The notes below the pieces were generated by a model, which was not told the DNA's origin, did no database searches, and saw only the letters and a program-made list of their open reading frames with translations. The translations under genes and the position numbers were made by a program. A stretch of DNA of 46,804 nucleotides from Burkholderiaceae bacterium (GTDB lineage Bacteria; Pseudomonadota; Gammaproteobacteria; Burkholderiales; Burkholderiaceae_E): the NCBI GenBank assembly GCA_016710525.1, contig JADJVQ010000052.1:1-46804 (forward strand). The letters run 5' to 3'. Positions within the stretch are counted from its first letter, which is position 1. Each line of letters opens with the position of its first letter. This document shows positions 1 to 8,617 of the stretch, one piece after another.

Positions 1-937
1 AGCGCAGGCGGTCGGCGTCGACATAGGCATCGATCTGGGCCCCGGTGCGCGGCTCCTGCACCAGCAGTCCCAGCGGCGTGAAGCGCTTCTTGAACGCTGC
101 TTCGCCCATCGCCTTGTGCACCGAGGCGCGCAGCTTTTCCATGATCTCGGGGGGCGTCCTGCTGTGCACCGCGATGCCGCCCCAGGTGGCGCCGAACAGC
201 TTCGGAAAGCCGGCTTCGGCGACCGTGGGAACGTCGGGCAGCGCCGCCATGCGCTTCTCGGTGGTGACCGCCAATGCCCTCAGCTTGCCCGCCAGGATCT
301 GCGGCGACGCCTGCGCCACCAGCGTCACCATCAGATCGACCTCGCCGGTCATCACGGCCATCAGGGCCTCGCCCGACTTGCCGTTGTACGACACCTCCTG
401 CATCTCGAAGCCGGCCTGCTCCTTGAACATTTCGGGCACCAGGTGAAGGTTGCTGCCGGTGGCGATCGAGGCGTAGTTCAGCTTCTTCCTGCCGCTCTTG
501 GCATAGGCCACGAACTCCTTGAGCGTGGTGGCCGGGATCTTGGGGTTGATCGCGAACACGTAGGGCCCCTCGTAGACCACCGCGATCGTCCTGATGTCGC
601 CGGGCGAATACGGCATGCGCTTGTACAGGAAGACGTTGTTCAGCATCGCGCCGGTGACCAGCGCCATCGAATACCCGTCGGCCGCGCCATTGGCGACCAG
701 TCCGATGCCGACCATGGTGTTGGCGCCCGGGCGGTTTTCCACGGTCACCGGCTGGCCCAGGTCCTTGGCCATCGATTCGGCCAGCGCGCGACCCACCGGG
801 TCGGCTATCCCGCCGGGCGAATAGGGCGACACCAGGCGAAGCGGACGGGTCGGGTAGTCGGCGGCCAGCGCGGGCAGCCGGGATGCGGCGGCGCCGAGGG
901 TCAGCAGTGCCAGGGCATGGCGACGTGTGGCTTGCAT
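1..937 (-). CDS. Bug/TctC-family periplasmic solute-binding receptor, C-terminus cut by window edge
   Basis: Reading leftward from the ATG at 937 gives an uninterrupted frame to the window edge, so the 3' end is missing. The product starts with a signal peptide (MQATRRHALALLTLGAAASRL, ending ...LPALA), followed by the Bug-family opening 'DYPTRPLRLVSPYSPGGIADPVGRAL' split over its first strand and helix. The later 'ENRPGA' and 'ADGY' motifs are also family signatures. Bug proteins are periplasmic receptors for carboxylates and other small organic molecules, sometimes feeding TctAB importers; none is visible here. It lies about 107 bases downstream of a GntR regulator on the same strand and may be co-transcribed with it. 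The ligand cannot be predicted. Confidence 0.9.
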   Translation of the reverse strand, partial: MQATRRHALALLTLGAAASRLPALAADYPTRPLRLVSPYSPGGIADPVGRALAESMAKDLGQPVTVENRPGANTMVGIGLVANGAADGYSMALVTGAMLNNVFLYKRMPYSPGDIRTIAVVYEGPYVFAINPKIPATTLKEFVAYAKSGRKKLNYASIATGSNLHLVPEMFKEQAGFEMQEVSYNGKSGEALMAVMTGEVDLMVTLVAQASPQILAGKLRALAVTTEKRMAALPDVPTVAEAGFPKLFGATWGGIAVHSRTPPEIMEKLRASVHKAMGEAAFKKRFTPLGLLVQEPRTGAQIDAYVDADRLR

Positions 938-1044
938 CAGGTCTCCTCGTAGGTTGGGGTGTGTGCCCACGGGGTTGAGGCCGATCGAGTCGGTCACTCG
1001 AAGGCGATGTCGCCCAGTTCGGCGATTGGTATGGCCGTTGGGCA

Positions 1045-1764
1045 TCAGGCGGTCCCCGTCGGTGCCACCTCATGGATCCGGAGCGAATACGCCTTGACGT
1101 GGCGCTCCATGCGCCGTCGCGCGGCTTCGCCGTCGCGCAGGCGGATGGCCCGCAGAATGCTGCGGTGGGCCTTCAGCACCAGGCGTCGCACGTCGCTGGT
1201 GGCCACATGTTCGCTGCGCGAGGACTCGTGGATCAGGCCCGCGATCGAGGCCATGAAGGCGCGCAGCAGCTCGTTGTGGCTGGCCACCGCCAGGGCCCAG
1301 TGCCACTGCACGTTCTCGGCGATGAAGGCAGGAATGTCGTCGGCGGCCGCCTCCATGCGGGCCGTGATCGCGTCCAGCGCCGCGAGATCGTCGTCATGGC
1401 GATTCAGGGCGGCCAGTTGCGCGAGCATCGGCTCGAGCGCCTCGCGGGTTTCGATCAGCGTCTGGGTCGACACGCCGCGTCCGCGTGCGAAGGAACCGAC
1501 CTGCTGGGCGAGCAGGTTTTCGGAAGGCTGGCAGACGAACGAGCCGCCGTGCCGTCCCGGACGGGTGCGCACCAGGCCCTGGGCCTCGAGGATTCGCAAG
1601 GCCTCGCGGACCGAGCCGCGGCTCAGTCCGGTCTCGGTGACGAGGTCGCGTTCGGCGGGCAGCGGCTCGCCCGGCGCGAAGCCGCCGGAGAAGATCTGCA
1701 GGCGCAGGCGGTCGGCGAGCACATCGCACGACTTCGGCACTTCGACCATGCCCACTCTGTTCAT
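1045..1764 (-). CDS. GntR-family (FadR/FCD subfamily) transcriptional regulator
   Basis: An N-terminal winged helix-turn-helix (around 'LPAERDLVTETGLSRGSVREALRILEAQGLV' read in two halves) is followed by an all-helical FCD ligand domain with the usual metal-binding-type residues (H in 'NVQWHWALA', and 'KAHRSILRAI'). About 240 aa is normal for the subfamily. An ATG also exists at 1785, but I prefer 1764 because AAGGA lies about 10 bases before it, and a plausible promoter (TTGACT at 1820-1815, TACGTT at 1797-1792) would start transcription near 1785. The gene is divergent from an acyl-CoA dehydrogenase with a FadR-type operator between them, so it probably controls both directions. The effector is likely an organic acid or acyl-CoA (inference). 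Confidence 0.9.
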   Translation of the reverse strand: MNRVGMVEVPKSCDVLADRLRLQIFSGGFAPGEPLPAERDLVTETGLSRGSVREALRILEAQGLVRTRPGRHGGSFVCQPSENLLAQQVGSFARGRGVSTQTLIETREALEPMLAQLAALNRHDDDLAALDAITARMEAAADDIPAFIAENVQWHWALAVASHNELLRAFMASIAGLIHESSRSEHVATSDVRRLVLKAHRSILRAIRLRDGEAARRRMERHVKAYSLRIHEVAPTGTA

Positions 1765-1819
1765 GCCCACGGGTTCCTTCTGCACGCGGAAAACGTACCC
1801 AGCCGTCTTGTTTCAGTCA

Positions 1820-1832
1820 ATGGTTTTACCAT
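1820..1832. promoter_or_regulatory. FadR-subfamily GntR operator in the divergent promoter region
   Basis: The sequence ATGGTTTTACCAT is a perfect 5-bp inverted repeat around a 3-base centre and contains TGGTnnnACCA, the established consensus core for many FadR-subfamily regulators. It touches the TTGACT -35 box read leftward (1820-1815) for the GntR gene. It also lies in the spacer of a weaker rightward promoter (TTGTTT 1808-1813, CATAAG 1830-1835) for the acyl-CoA dehydrogenase. Binding here would block both promoters; repression is inferred from position. Confidence 0.75.
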
Positions 1833-1868
1833 AAGCTAAACACAGACCAACGGGCCCGGAGGGAAATC

Positions 1869-3032
1869 ATGGAATTCGGCTATACCGACGAACAGCTCGA
1901 GATCGAGCGCGCCGTCACGGCGATCTGCAAGCGCTTCGATGCCGACTACTGGCGCACCAAGGATCGCGATGGCGGCTTCCCGCTGGACTTCCATGCGGCG
2001 TTCGCAAAAGCGGGCTGGCTGGGCATCGCGATGCCCGAAGAGGTGGGCGGCGCCGGCCTGGGCATCACCGAGGCGGCGATCATGATGCGCACCATTTCGG
2101 CTTCGGGCGCCGGCATGTCGGGCGCCTCGGCGATTCACATGAACATCTTCGGCCTGCACCCGGTGGTGGTGAACGGCACCACGGAACAGAAGCAGCGCTG
2201 GCTGCCGCCGCTGATCGCCGGCCAGCACAAGGCCTGTTTTGGTGTGACCGAACCCAATACCGGGCTGAATACGCTCAAGCTCAAAACCCGCGCCGAGCGC
2301 CGGGGCGATCACTACGTGGTCAATGGCCAGAAGGTGTGGATCTCGACCGCGCAGGTCGCCGACAAGATCCTGCTGCTGGCGCGCACCGCCGATCCCGATC
2401 CGAAGGCGCCGTCCAGGGGGTTGAGCCTGTTCTACACGGACCTGGACCGCAGCCGCATCGAAGTGCGCGAGATCGACAAGCACGGCCGCAAGGCGGTGGA
2501 CTCCAATCAGCTGTTCATCGACGATCTGCGCATTCCGGTCGAAGACCGGATTGGTGAAGAGGGCCGCGGCTTCGAATACATCCTGCACGGCCTGAATCCG
2601 GAGCGGGTGCTGGTTGCGGCCGAAGCGGTGGGTCTGGGGCGAGTCGCGCTGGATCGCGCGGCTCTGTATGCGAAGGACCGGGTCGTGTTCGATCGCCCGA
2701 TCGGCCAGAACCAGGGCATCCAGCATCCGCTGGCCGAGCGCTGGATCGAACTGGAAGCGGCGGATCTGCTGACGATGCGCGCCGCCTGGCTCTACGACCA
2801 GGGCAAGCCTTGCGGGAAAGAGGCCAATGCCGCCAAGTATTTCGCGGCCGAGGCGGGGTACAAGGCCTGCGAGACCGCGGTGCTGTCGCACGGCGGCATG
2901 GGCTACTCGCGCGAGTTCCATGTCGAGCGTTACCTGCGCGAGGCCATGCTGGCGCGGATCGCGCCGATCTCGCCGCAGCTGATCCTGAGCTTCATCGCCG
3001 AGAAGGCGCTGGGCCTGCCGAAATCGTACTGA
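1869..3032 (+). CDS. acyl-CoA dehydrogenase
   Basis: A full-length 387-aa flavoprotein of the ACAD family. Visible signatures are 'GWLGIAMPEEVGGAGLG' early on, the FAD/substrate loop 'CFGVTEPNTGLNT' near residue 123, 'VNGQKVWIS' near 152, and the C-terminal 'GGMGYSREFHVERYLREAM'. It should oxidise an acyl-CoA to the 2-enoyl-CoA and pass electrons to ETF. The usual C-terminal 'YEGT' catalytic Glu is replaced by 'IAPIS'. Glu245 in 'LNPERVL' instead aligns with the helix-G base of isovaleryl-CoA and long-chain dehydrogenases. A GAGGGAAATC ribosome site precedes the ATG. It is the first gene of a rightward unit with a Bug receptor 9 bases downstream and is probably regulated by the divergent GntR protein. 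Confidence 0.93.
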   Translation: MEFGYTDEQLEIERAVTAICKRFDADYWRTKDRDGGFPLDFHAAFAKAGWLGIAMPEEVGGAGLGITEAAIMMRTISASGAGMSGASAIHMNIFGLHPVVVNGTTEQKQRWLPPLIAGQHKACFGVTEPNTGLNTLKLKTRAERRGDHYVVNGQKVWISTAQVADKILLLARTADPDPKAPSRGLSLFYTDLDRSRIEVREIDKHGRKAVDSNQLFIDDLRIPVEDRIGEEGRGFEYILHGLNPERVLVAAEAVGLGRVALDRAALYAKDRVVFDRPIGQNQGIQHPLAERWIELEAADLLTMRAAWLYDQGKPCGKEANAAKYFAAEAGYKACETAVLSHGGMGYSREFHVERYLREAMLARIAPISPQLILSFIAEKALGLPKSY

Positions 3033-3041
3033 GGAATCGCC

Positions 3042-4037
3042 GTGACCCCTTTTTCGAATCCGAGGCGGCTGACTGCGCGCCTGCTGGCGCGGGCCGCCCT
3101 GCTGACACTGTTGACAGGCGTGGCTGCCCAATCGGCTGCGCAACCCTATCCTTCCAAGCCGGTGCGGATCGTGGTTCCTTATCCGGCGGGGCAGGGTACC
3201 GATGTCGCCACCCGGTATGTCGCCGAACAGCTGTCTCGGGCGATCGGCCAGAACTTCGTGGTCGAGAACCGGCCTGGCGCCGGGGGCAACATCGGCACGC
3301 AGTCGGTGGCCCGCGCGCCGGCCGACGGCTACACGCTGCTGATGGGTACCAACGGCACCCACGCGGCGGCGCCCTTCCTGTTCCCCAACCTGGGCTTCGA
3401 TCCGCGCGCCGATTTCGACGCGGTCGCCCTGATCGGCATCCTCCCGCTCACCATCGTCACCGCGGCGGCCAATCCGGTGGACAGTGTCGAGAAGCTGGTG
3501 GCGGCCGCACGCGCGAAGCCCGATGCCATCAACATGGCGTTCACCACCACCACCTCGCGCGCGGCGCTCGAACTCTTCAAGCAGCAGGCCAATGCGCCGG
3601 TGTTCGGCATTGCCTACAAGGGCAGCGCGCAGGCGATCACCGACCTTGTCGGTGGCCAGGTGGAGTACATGGTCGACACCATCGCCTCATTGCGCACCAC
3701 GGTGGTCGGGGGCAAGCTCAAGGCGCTGGCGGTCACTTCCTCGGCGTCCGGCGAACTGCTGCCGGGCGTGCGTTCGGTCGCCGAGCAGGGCGTGCGCGGA
3801 TACGAGCTGACGGGCTGGAACGTGCTCTATGCGCCAAAGGGCACCCCGCCCGAGGCGGTGGCGGTTCTGGCGGGCGCGATCGGCAAGGTCATGGCGCTGG
3901 CCGAAACCCGTCAGAAGCTGCTGCAGCTGGGCATCGAGCCGCGCATCATGGTCGGTGCCGAACTGAACGGCTTTCTTGCCGCCGAGCGCGACAAGTGGGG
4001 GCAGGTGATCCGCTCGGCAAAGATCACGGTGGAGTAG
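3042..4037 (+). CDS. Bug/TctC-family periplasmic solute-binding receptor
   Basis: This 331-aa protein starts with GTG at 3042, nine bases after the preceding stop, preceded by GAGGAA. A basic N-region and hydrophobic segment (about residues 12-32, ending AAQSAAQ) form a signal peptide. Family motifs follow: 'YPSKPVRIVVPYPAGQGTD', 'ENRPGAGGNIG' and 'ADGYTLL'. It is a periplasmic carboxylate-type receptor. Its pairing with an acyl-CoA dehydrogenase in one transcript suggests that its ligand enters a CoA-dependent route. It is clearly a different paralogue from the receptor at the left edge of the window. Confidence 0.92.
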   Translation: MTPFSNPRRLTARLLARAALLTLLTGVAAQSAAQPYPSKPVRIVVPYPAGQGTDVATRYVAEQLSRAIGQNFVVENRPGAGGNIGTQSVARAPADGYTLLMGTNGTHAAAPFLFPNLGFDPRADFDAVALIGILPLTIVTAAANPVDSVEKLVAAARAKPDAINMAFTTTTSRAALELFKQQANAPVFGIAYKGSAQAITDLVGGQVEYMVDTIASLRTTVVGGKLKALAVTSSASGELLPGVRSVAEQGVRGYELTGWNVLYAPKGTPPEAVAVLAGAIGKVMALAETRQKLLQLGIEPRIMVGAELNGFLAAERDKWGQVIRSAKITVE

Positions 4038-4061
4038 GGCGCGTGGTGTGAACAGGTCGGC

Positions 4062-4076
4062 GGGGGGGGGGGGGGG
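4062..4076. repeat. G15 homopolymer in the gap before the M20 hydrolase
   Basis: Fifteen consecutive G residues lie 34 bases upstream of the next ATG, between the Bug receptor stop and the amidohydrolase start. A tract like this could vary in length by slippage, or could be a base-calling artefact of the same kind as the homopolymer block near 27.9 kb. Confidence 0.9.
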
Positions 4077-4110
4077 CGGTCGGCGCAACGCTGGAGTTAG
4101 AATTTGTCCC

Positions 4111-5361
4111 ATGCCCCACATCGATCCTGAACGCCTGCTCTCCGACCTGCGTGACCTGCGCAGCATCGGCGCACAGGGCAAGGGCGTCGTGCGTCCCGCA
4201 TTCAGTCCGAAGGACATGGAGGCGCGCGGCTGGCTCAAAGGGCGCTACGAAGAGGCGGGGCTCGACGCGACGATCGATGGCGTTGGCAACGTGATCGGGC
4301 GCTCCCGCAATCCCGGCAAGGCGCTGCTGGTAGGCTCGCACTCCGACACGCAGCCCACCGGGGGATGGCTCGATGGCGCGCTCGGCGTGATCTATGGCCT
4401 GGAGGTGGTGCGCGCGCTCGCCGCGGATGACGCCACCTGCCACCTCGCGGTGGATGCGGTGTCGTTCCAGGACGAGGAGTCGCGTTTCATGGGCTGCCTC
4501 GGCAGCCGTTCCCTGACGGGCACGCTGTCGCAGGAGATGGAGCAGCGGGCGGTCGACCATCGCGGTGTGACGCTCGCCGAGGCGCTGCGCGAAGCGGGTC
4601 TGGCCGGCGTGCCGCGCCAGCGGCTTGCGCCTGGCCGCTACGCCGGTTTTGTCGAAGCGCACATCGAGCAGGGCCCGGATCTCGAAGACAGCGGGCGAAA
4701 GATCGGCGTCGTCTCGAGCATCGTCGGATTGCGCGGCATCCGCTTCGCGTTTCGCGGGCAGCAGAATCACGCCGGCACGACCATGATGGCGCGCCGCCGC
4801 GATGCGGCCAGCGCACTCTACGAACTTGCCCATCGCATCAACCAGGAATTCCCGCAGGCCGCCGGCGAGCGCACCGTCTGGACCATGGGCCGCCTGCGCA
4901 TCGAGCCGAATGCGCCCTCGATCGTGCCGGGGTATGCTGAACTCGATCTTCAGTTCCGCGATGCCTCCGAAGCTCCGCTCGACGCGTTCGAGAAGATCGT
5001 CGCGAGGCTGGTGGCGGACATGAATGCGCGCGGTGGCGTCAGCATCGAGGCGGTGCCCTCGCGCACGCCGATCCCGCCCACGCGCATGGATGCCGGGTTG
5101 CAGGAACACATCGCGCGTGCGGCGGAACGCCACGCGCCGGGCCGGTGGCAGCACATGCCCAGCGGCGCTTTCCACGATGCCGGCTACGTCAGCGCAAGCC
5201 TGCCCTCGGCGATGCTGTTCATTCCGTCCATCGGCGGCATCAGCCACGATTTTGCCGAAGACAGCCGCGATGAGGACATCGTGCTCGGCTGCCAGGTGCT
5301 GGCCGACGCGGTGGCGTCGATCCTCGCCGCGGCCAATGCCGCGCCGGGCCGCAACCCTTGA
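4111..5361 (+). CDS. M20-family Zn-dependent amidohydrolase (carbamoylase/allantoate-amidohydrolase type)
   Basis: A 416-aa protein of the amidase/hydantoinase/carbamoylase branch of peptidase family M20. Likely metal ligands are visible in order: His and Asp in 'GSHSDTQPTGGWLDGALG', Glu in 'FQDEES', His in 'EAHIEQGP' and His in 'GGISHDFAED'. Members hydrolyse N-carbamoyl amino acids, ureidopropionate, allantoate or ureidoglycine; the exact substrate is not readable here. The start at 4111 (MPHIDPERLL) is preferred over an upstream in-frame codon that would translate the G15 run into poly-Gly. It follows the Bug receptor on the same strand and may belong to the same unit. Confidence 0.88.
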   Translation: MPHIDPERLLSDLRDLRSIGAQGKGVVRPAFSPKDMEARGWLKGRYEEAGLDATIDGVGNVIGRSRNPGKALLVGSHSDTQPTGGWLDGALGVIYGLEVVRALAADDATCHLAVDAVSFQDEESRFMGCLGSRSLTGTLSQEMEQRAVDHRGVTLAEALREAGLAGVPRQRLAPGRYAGFVEAHIEQGPDLEDSGRKIGVVSSIVGLRGIRFAFRGQQNHAGTTMMARRRDAASALYELAHRINQEFPQAAGERTVWTMGRLRIEPNAPSIVPGYAELDLQFRDASEAPLDAFEKIVARLVADMNARGGVSIEAVPSRTPIPPTRMDAGLQEHIARAAERHAPGRWQHMPSGAFHDAGYVSASLPSAMLFIPSIGGISHDFAEDSRDEDIVLGCQVLADAVASILAAANAAPGRNP

Positions 5362-5443
5362 GACGCCCCCAGCCGGCGATGACATCGCGCCGGGCCGTCC
5401 GCCACTGACGATTCAGAATGGGATTGTCCCCAAGGGAGTCAAC

Positions 5444-6493
5444 GTGCAAATCCCCCTGCTGGCCCGGCTTCTCGTCCGCGCGCTCGTCGCCATCGCGTGT
5501 TTCTGGTCGGCGCTTGCCGCCCATGCCCAGGCGCCCGAGGTCGTCACCGCCTTCTCCGGCCCGGCACCGAACGGGCTGTACGCATTCGCAAGCTGGACGC
5601 CCAGGACACTCGCCGAGCTGATGCAGGGCAACAGGACCGGCGAAACAGTGAACATCGTCGGCCATCTGTTCCTGCCACCCGGCGGCGACAGGCTGCCTGC
5701 CGTGGTGCTGGTCCATGGGTCGGGCGGCATCTACAGCGCGGAGCTCGACTACTGGCCCAAGCGGTTCAACGCCGCTGGCATCGCCGTGTTCACGCTCGAC
5801 ATGTTCGGTCCGCGCGGCGTGCGCAGCACCGCCGAAGATCAGTCGCAGGTGCCGTTCACCGCGGATGTCGCTGACGCGTTCGCCGCGCTCAGGGTGCTCG
5901 CCACGCATCCGCGCATCGACCGGCAGCGGATCGCCATCATGGGCTTTTCCCGCGGCGGGACGGCGGCGCTGCGCGCGTCCGTCGAGAGAATCATCGCCTC
6001 CCAGAAGCTGCCGGACGGGCTTCGGTATGCCGCCGTCGTTCCGACCTATGCCGGCGGCTGTGCCGGGGTTTTCCGGCTGGTGGCCAAGCCCGGCGTGTTC
6101 TCGAAGGCGCCGATGCTGTTCATCCATGGCGACGCCGACGATTACACGCCGATCGGGCCGTGCCAGGACTACGCCGACAAGATCGGCAAGGCTGGCACGC
6201 CGGTCGAATTCGCGGTGATCGAAGGGGCGCATCACAAGTTCGATTCGGACGACCCCAAGCGCTACTACCTCCGAGGCGCAACGCGCACGAAGGCCGATTG
6301 CCCGCTCGAAATCGACATCGACACCCTGTACGCGTACGACCGAACGACGGGTGCGCGACTTCAGGGAGAGGCCTACACGGGGATGTTGAAGCACTGCGGT
6401 GCGCTCGGCGCCACCACCGAGGGCAGCAGCCGGGCGCGCGACAAGGCCGCGCAGGCGGCGGTCGATTTTCTGAAGAAGACCTTCGGGAACTGA
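5444..6493 (+). CDS. secreted dienelactone-hydrolase-family alpha/beta hydrolase
   Basis: A GTG start at 5444 is supported by AAGGGAG five bases upstream. The first ~28 residues form a signal peptide (VQIPLLARLLVRALVAIA... ending AAHAQA). The mature part shows 'VLVHGSGG' (oxyanion loop), the nucleophile elbow 'GFSRGG', an acid in 'HGDADDYTP' and the catalytic His in 'EGAHHKFD'. The fold is that of dienelactone hydrolases, but with Ser rather than the Cys of classical DLH. Export suggests a periplasmic esterase or hydrolase. It follows the M20 gene by 82 bases and is convergent with the next gene. The substrate is unknown. Confidence 0.85.
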   Translation: MQIPLLARLLVRALVAIACFWSALAAHAQAPEVVTAFSGPAPNGLYAFASWTPRTLAELMQGNRTGETVNIVGHLFLPPGGDRLPAVVLVHGSGGIYSAELDYWPKRFNAAGIAVFTLDMFGPRGVRSTAEDQSQVPFTADVADAFAALRVLATHPRIDRQRIAIMGFSRGGTAALRASVERIIASQKLPDGLRYAAVVPTYAGGCAGVFRLVAKPGVFSKAPMLFIHGDADDYTPIGPCQDYADKIGKAGTPVEFAVIEGAHHKFDSDDPKRYYLRGATRTKADCPLEIDIDTLYAYDRTTGARLQGEAYTGMLKHCGALGATTEGSSRARDKAAQAAVDFLKKTFGN

Positions 6494-6557
6494 GCGCGCC
6501 AGCGAGCGCGCGCCCCCGCCATCGAATCGGGTCGCGCTGTGTTCAGATCACGAGGCC

Positions 6558-7655
6558 TCAGGCGGCCAGGGCCAGGCCGACCTGGCTGCCCACGTCGAGC
6601 GCCTGCAGCCGCGGCAGCACCGTGCGTGAGAACAGCTGCATGTTCTCGACGGCCAGGTCGTAGGGCATGCCGCCGTACGAAAAGACGGTGACGAAGCCGC
6701 CGGCGTCGATCCGGCCGCGGATGCTCATCATGCTGTCGTAGACCTGTGCGGGCGTGCCCCAGACCTGCAAGTCGGCCAGGAAGTTCACGAACGCCTCCTG
6801 GCCGTGCTTTTCGATGTTGCGCGCCAGCGCGCCGTAGTACTCGTAGCCCTTGATGTCGGCCAGGCCCTTGTTGGCGAACTCGTAGTGCTGCAATGCCGAT
6901 CGGCCGTAGCCGCGAATGTACTTCTGGTGCATCTCGGCCGCGACCGAAGGATCTTCATGGCAGGCCACGAACGACACCAGCAGCGGCTTGGGCGCCTCCT
7001 GGCCGCCATTCATTTCGCGGTAGATCTCGCGGTACATGGCCAGCTCTTCGAGCGTCTTTTCCCAGGGCTTTTGGGCGATGATCATGATGCCGATGCCCAG
7101 CCGCGCCATGATCCGCGAGGACTCGGGCGACACGGCCGAGGCGTAGACCCGGCCCTTGAAGCTGGCGAAGGCGGCCGGCCGGATCTCGACGCGCTTCTGG
7201 TGCAGGTGCTTGCCCTGGTATTCGATCACGCCGGTGTCCAGGCCGCCGATCAGGGCTTCGGCGTACTCGACGAAGCGCTCCCGCGATTCGTTCATGTCGA
7301 CTCCGAATCCGTCGAATTCGATGCGGCCCAGGCCACGCCCGATGCCCAGCACGGCGCGCCCGCCCGATACCTGGTCGACGAAGCTGACCTCCTCGGCGAC
7401 GCGCACCGGGTGGTGCCAGGGCAGCACCATCACCATCGAACCGAGCTTGACCCGCTTCGTGCGCCCGGCCATGTAGGCCAGGAACTGGGCCACGTTGGGG
7501 CACATGGTGTAGCCGTCGAAGTGGTGCTCGGGCGTCCAGACCGAATCGAAGCCGAGCGGTTCGGCCCGATCGGCCATGCCGAGTTCGTGCTGATACACCT
7601 CCCGGTCGGTTTTGCCGGCCAGATTCTGAAAGAACGTGCTCATTCCGACGTGCAT
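6558..7655 (-). CDS. LLM-class (luciferase-like) flavin-dependent oxidoreductase
   Basis: A 365-aa TIM-barrel protein of the bacterial luciferase superfamily. It opens with 'MHVGMSTFFQN' and shows 'FDSVWTPEHHFDGYTMCPN', 'LGSMVMVLPWHHPVRVAEE' and 'GGRAVLGIGRGLGRIEF', all characteristic of LLM oxidoreductases and their FMN/F420-type cofactor pocket. GGGAGG precedes the ATG. It probably acts as a monooxygenase or reductase on a small organic molecule with reduced flavin; the substrate is unknown. It is divergent from a 3-hydroxyacyl-CoA dehydrogenase. Confidence 0.9.
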   Translation of the reverse strand: MHVGMSTFFQNLAGKTDREVYQHELGMADRAEPLGFDSVWTPEHHFDGYTMCPNVAQFLAYMAGRTKRVKLGSMVMVLPWHHPVRVAEEVSFVDQVSGGRAVLGIGRGLGRIEFDGFGVDMNESRERFVEYAEALIGGLDTGVIEYQGKHLHQKRVEIRPAAFASFKGRVYASAVSPESSRIMARLGIGIMIIAQKPWEKTLEELAMYREIYREMNGGQEAPKPLLVSFVACHEDPSVAAEMHQKYIRGYGRSALQHYEFANKGLADIKGYEYYGALARNIEKHGQEAFVNFLADLQVWGTPAQVYDSMMSIRGRIDAGGFVTVFSYGGMPYDLAVENMQLFSRTVLPRLQALDVGSQVGLALAA

Positions 7656-7754
7656 GGCTGCCTCCCGGGCGTTGGGCCGGTCCAGCGTAGCGGGCGCTCC
7701 GTGGCAGGGTCAAGCTGTCGTATCCTTGCGGCCATCCATTTCGAGAGGTGACTC

Positions 7755-8609
7755 ATGAGCATTCAGACAATCGGAATCATCGGCGCCGGCACCATGGGCA
7801 ACGGCATTGCGCAGGCCTGCGCGGTCGCTGGTTTGAACGCGGTGGTCCAGGACGTCAGCGAGGCGGCACTGGAGCGCGCGCTGAAAACCGTGTCGGGATC
7901 GCTCGACCGCTCGGTGCGCAAGGGCACGCTGACCGAGGCCGACAAGGACACCGTGATGTCCCGTATCACGACCAGCACCTCGGCCGATTCGCTGGCTGGC
8001 ACCGACCTGATCATCGAGGCGGCCACCGAGAACGAGGCGATCAAGATCAAGATCCTGCAGAACGTGGACGCCATCGCGTCCCCGAGCACGATCATCGCCA
8101 CCAATACGTCGTCGATCTCGATCACCCGCCTGGCTGCCGCCACCGGCCGGCCTGACCGGTTCGTCGGCATGCACTTCTTCAACCCGGTGCCGGTGATGGC
8201 CCTGGTCGAGATCATTCGCGGGCTGCGCACTTCCGAGGCCACTGTCGAGGCCGTGGCCGACCTGGCGCGCAAGCTGGGCAAGACCCCGATCGGCGTGAAG
8301 AACAGTGCCGGCTTCGTGGTCAACCGGATCTTGTGTCCGATGATCAATGAAGCGGTCTTTGCGCTGCAGGAGGGCCTGGCCAGCGCCGAGGAGATCGACG
8401 CCGGCATGCGCCTGGGCTGCAATCACCCGATCGGCCCGCTGGCGCTGTGCGACCTCGTCGGCCTTGACGTGCAGCTGGCGGTGATGGAAGTGCTGTACAG
8501 CAATTTCAACGACTCGAAGTACCGTCCCGCGCCCTTGCTTCGGGAGATGGTCGACGCCGGCATGCTCGGGCGCAAGACCGGCCGCGGCTTCTACACCTAC
8601 GACAAGTAG
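7755..8609 (+). CDS. 3-hydroxybutyryl-CoA dehydrogenase
   Basis: This 284-aa protein has the N-terminal Rossmann motif 'GIIGAGTMGNGIAQACA', the catalytic segment 'GMHFFNPVPVMALVEII' (His-Glu pair), 'GFVVNRILCPMINEA' linking to the helical C-domain, and the terminal 'GRKTGRGFYTY'. The length and lack of a crotonase domain match the monofunctional Hbd/PaaH type that interconverts 3-hydroxybutyryl-CoA and acetoacetyl-CoA with NAD(P). AGAGGTG precedes the ATG. It could serve beta-oxidation or the liu/paa routes. A methyltransferase gene follows after 8 bases. Confidence 0.93.
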   Translation: MSIQTIGIIGAGTMGNGIAQACAVAGLNAVVQDVSEAALERALKTVSGSLDRSVRKGTLTEADKDTVMSRITTSTSADSLAGTDLIIEAATENEAIKIKILQNVDAIASPSTIIATNTSSISITRLAAATGRPDRFVGMHFFNPVPVMALVEIIRGLRTSEATVEAVADLARKLGKTPIGVKNSAGFVVNRILCPMINEAVFALQEGLASAEEIDAGMRLGCNHPIGPLALCDLVGLDVQLAVMEVLYSNFNDSKYRPAPLLREMVDAGMLGRKTGRGFYTYDK

Positions 8610-8617
8610 GCGCGGCG

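Noticed and set aside
6494..6511. GCGCG...CGCGC hairpin after the dienelactone hydrolase gene
   Set aside because: The stem is only five pairs of simple CG alternation and has no T-run, so it cannot be called a terminator.
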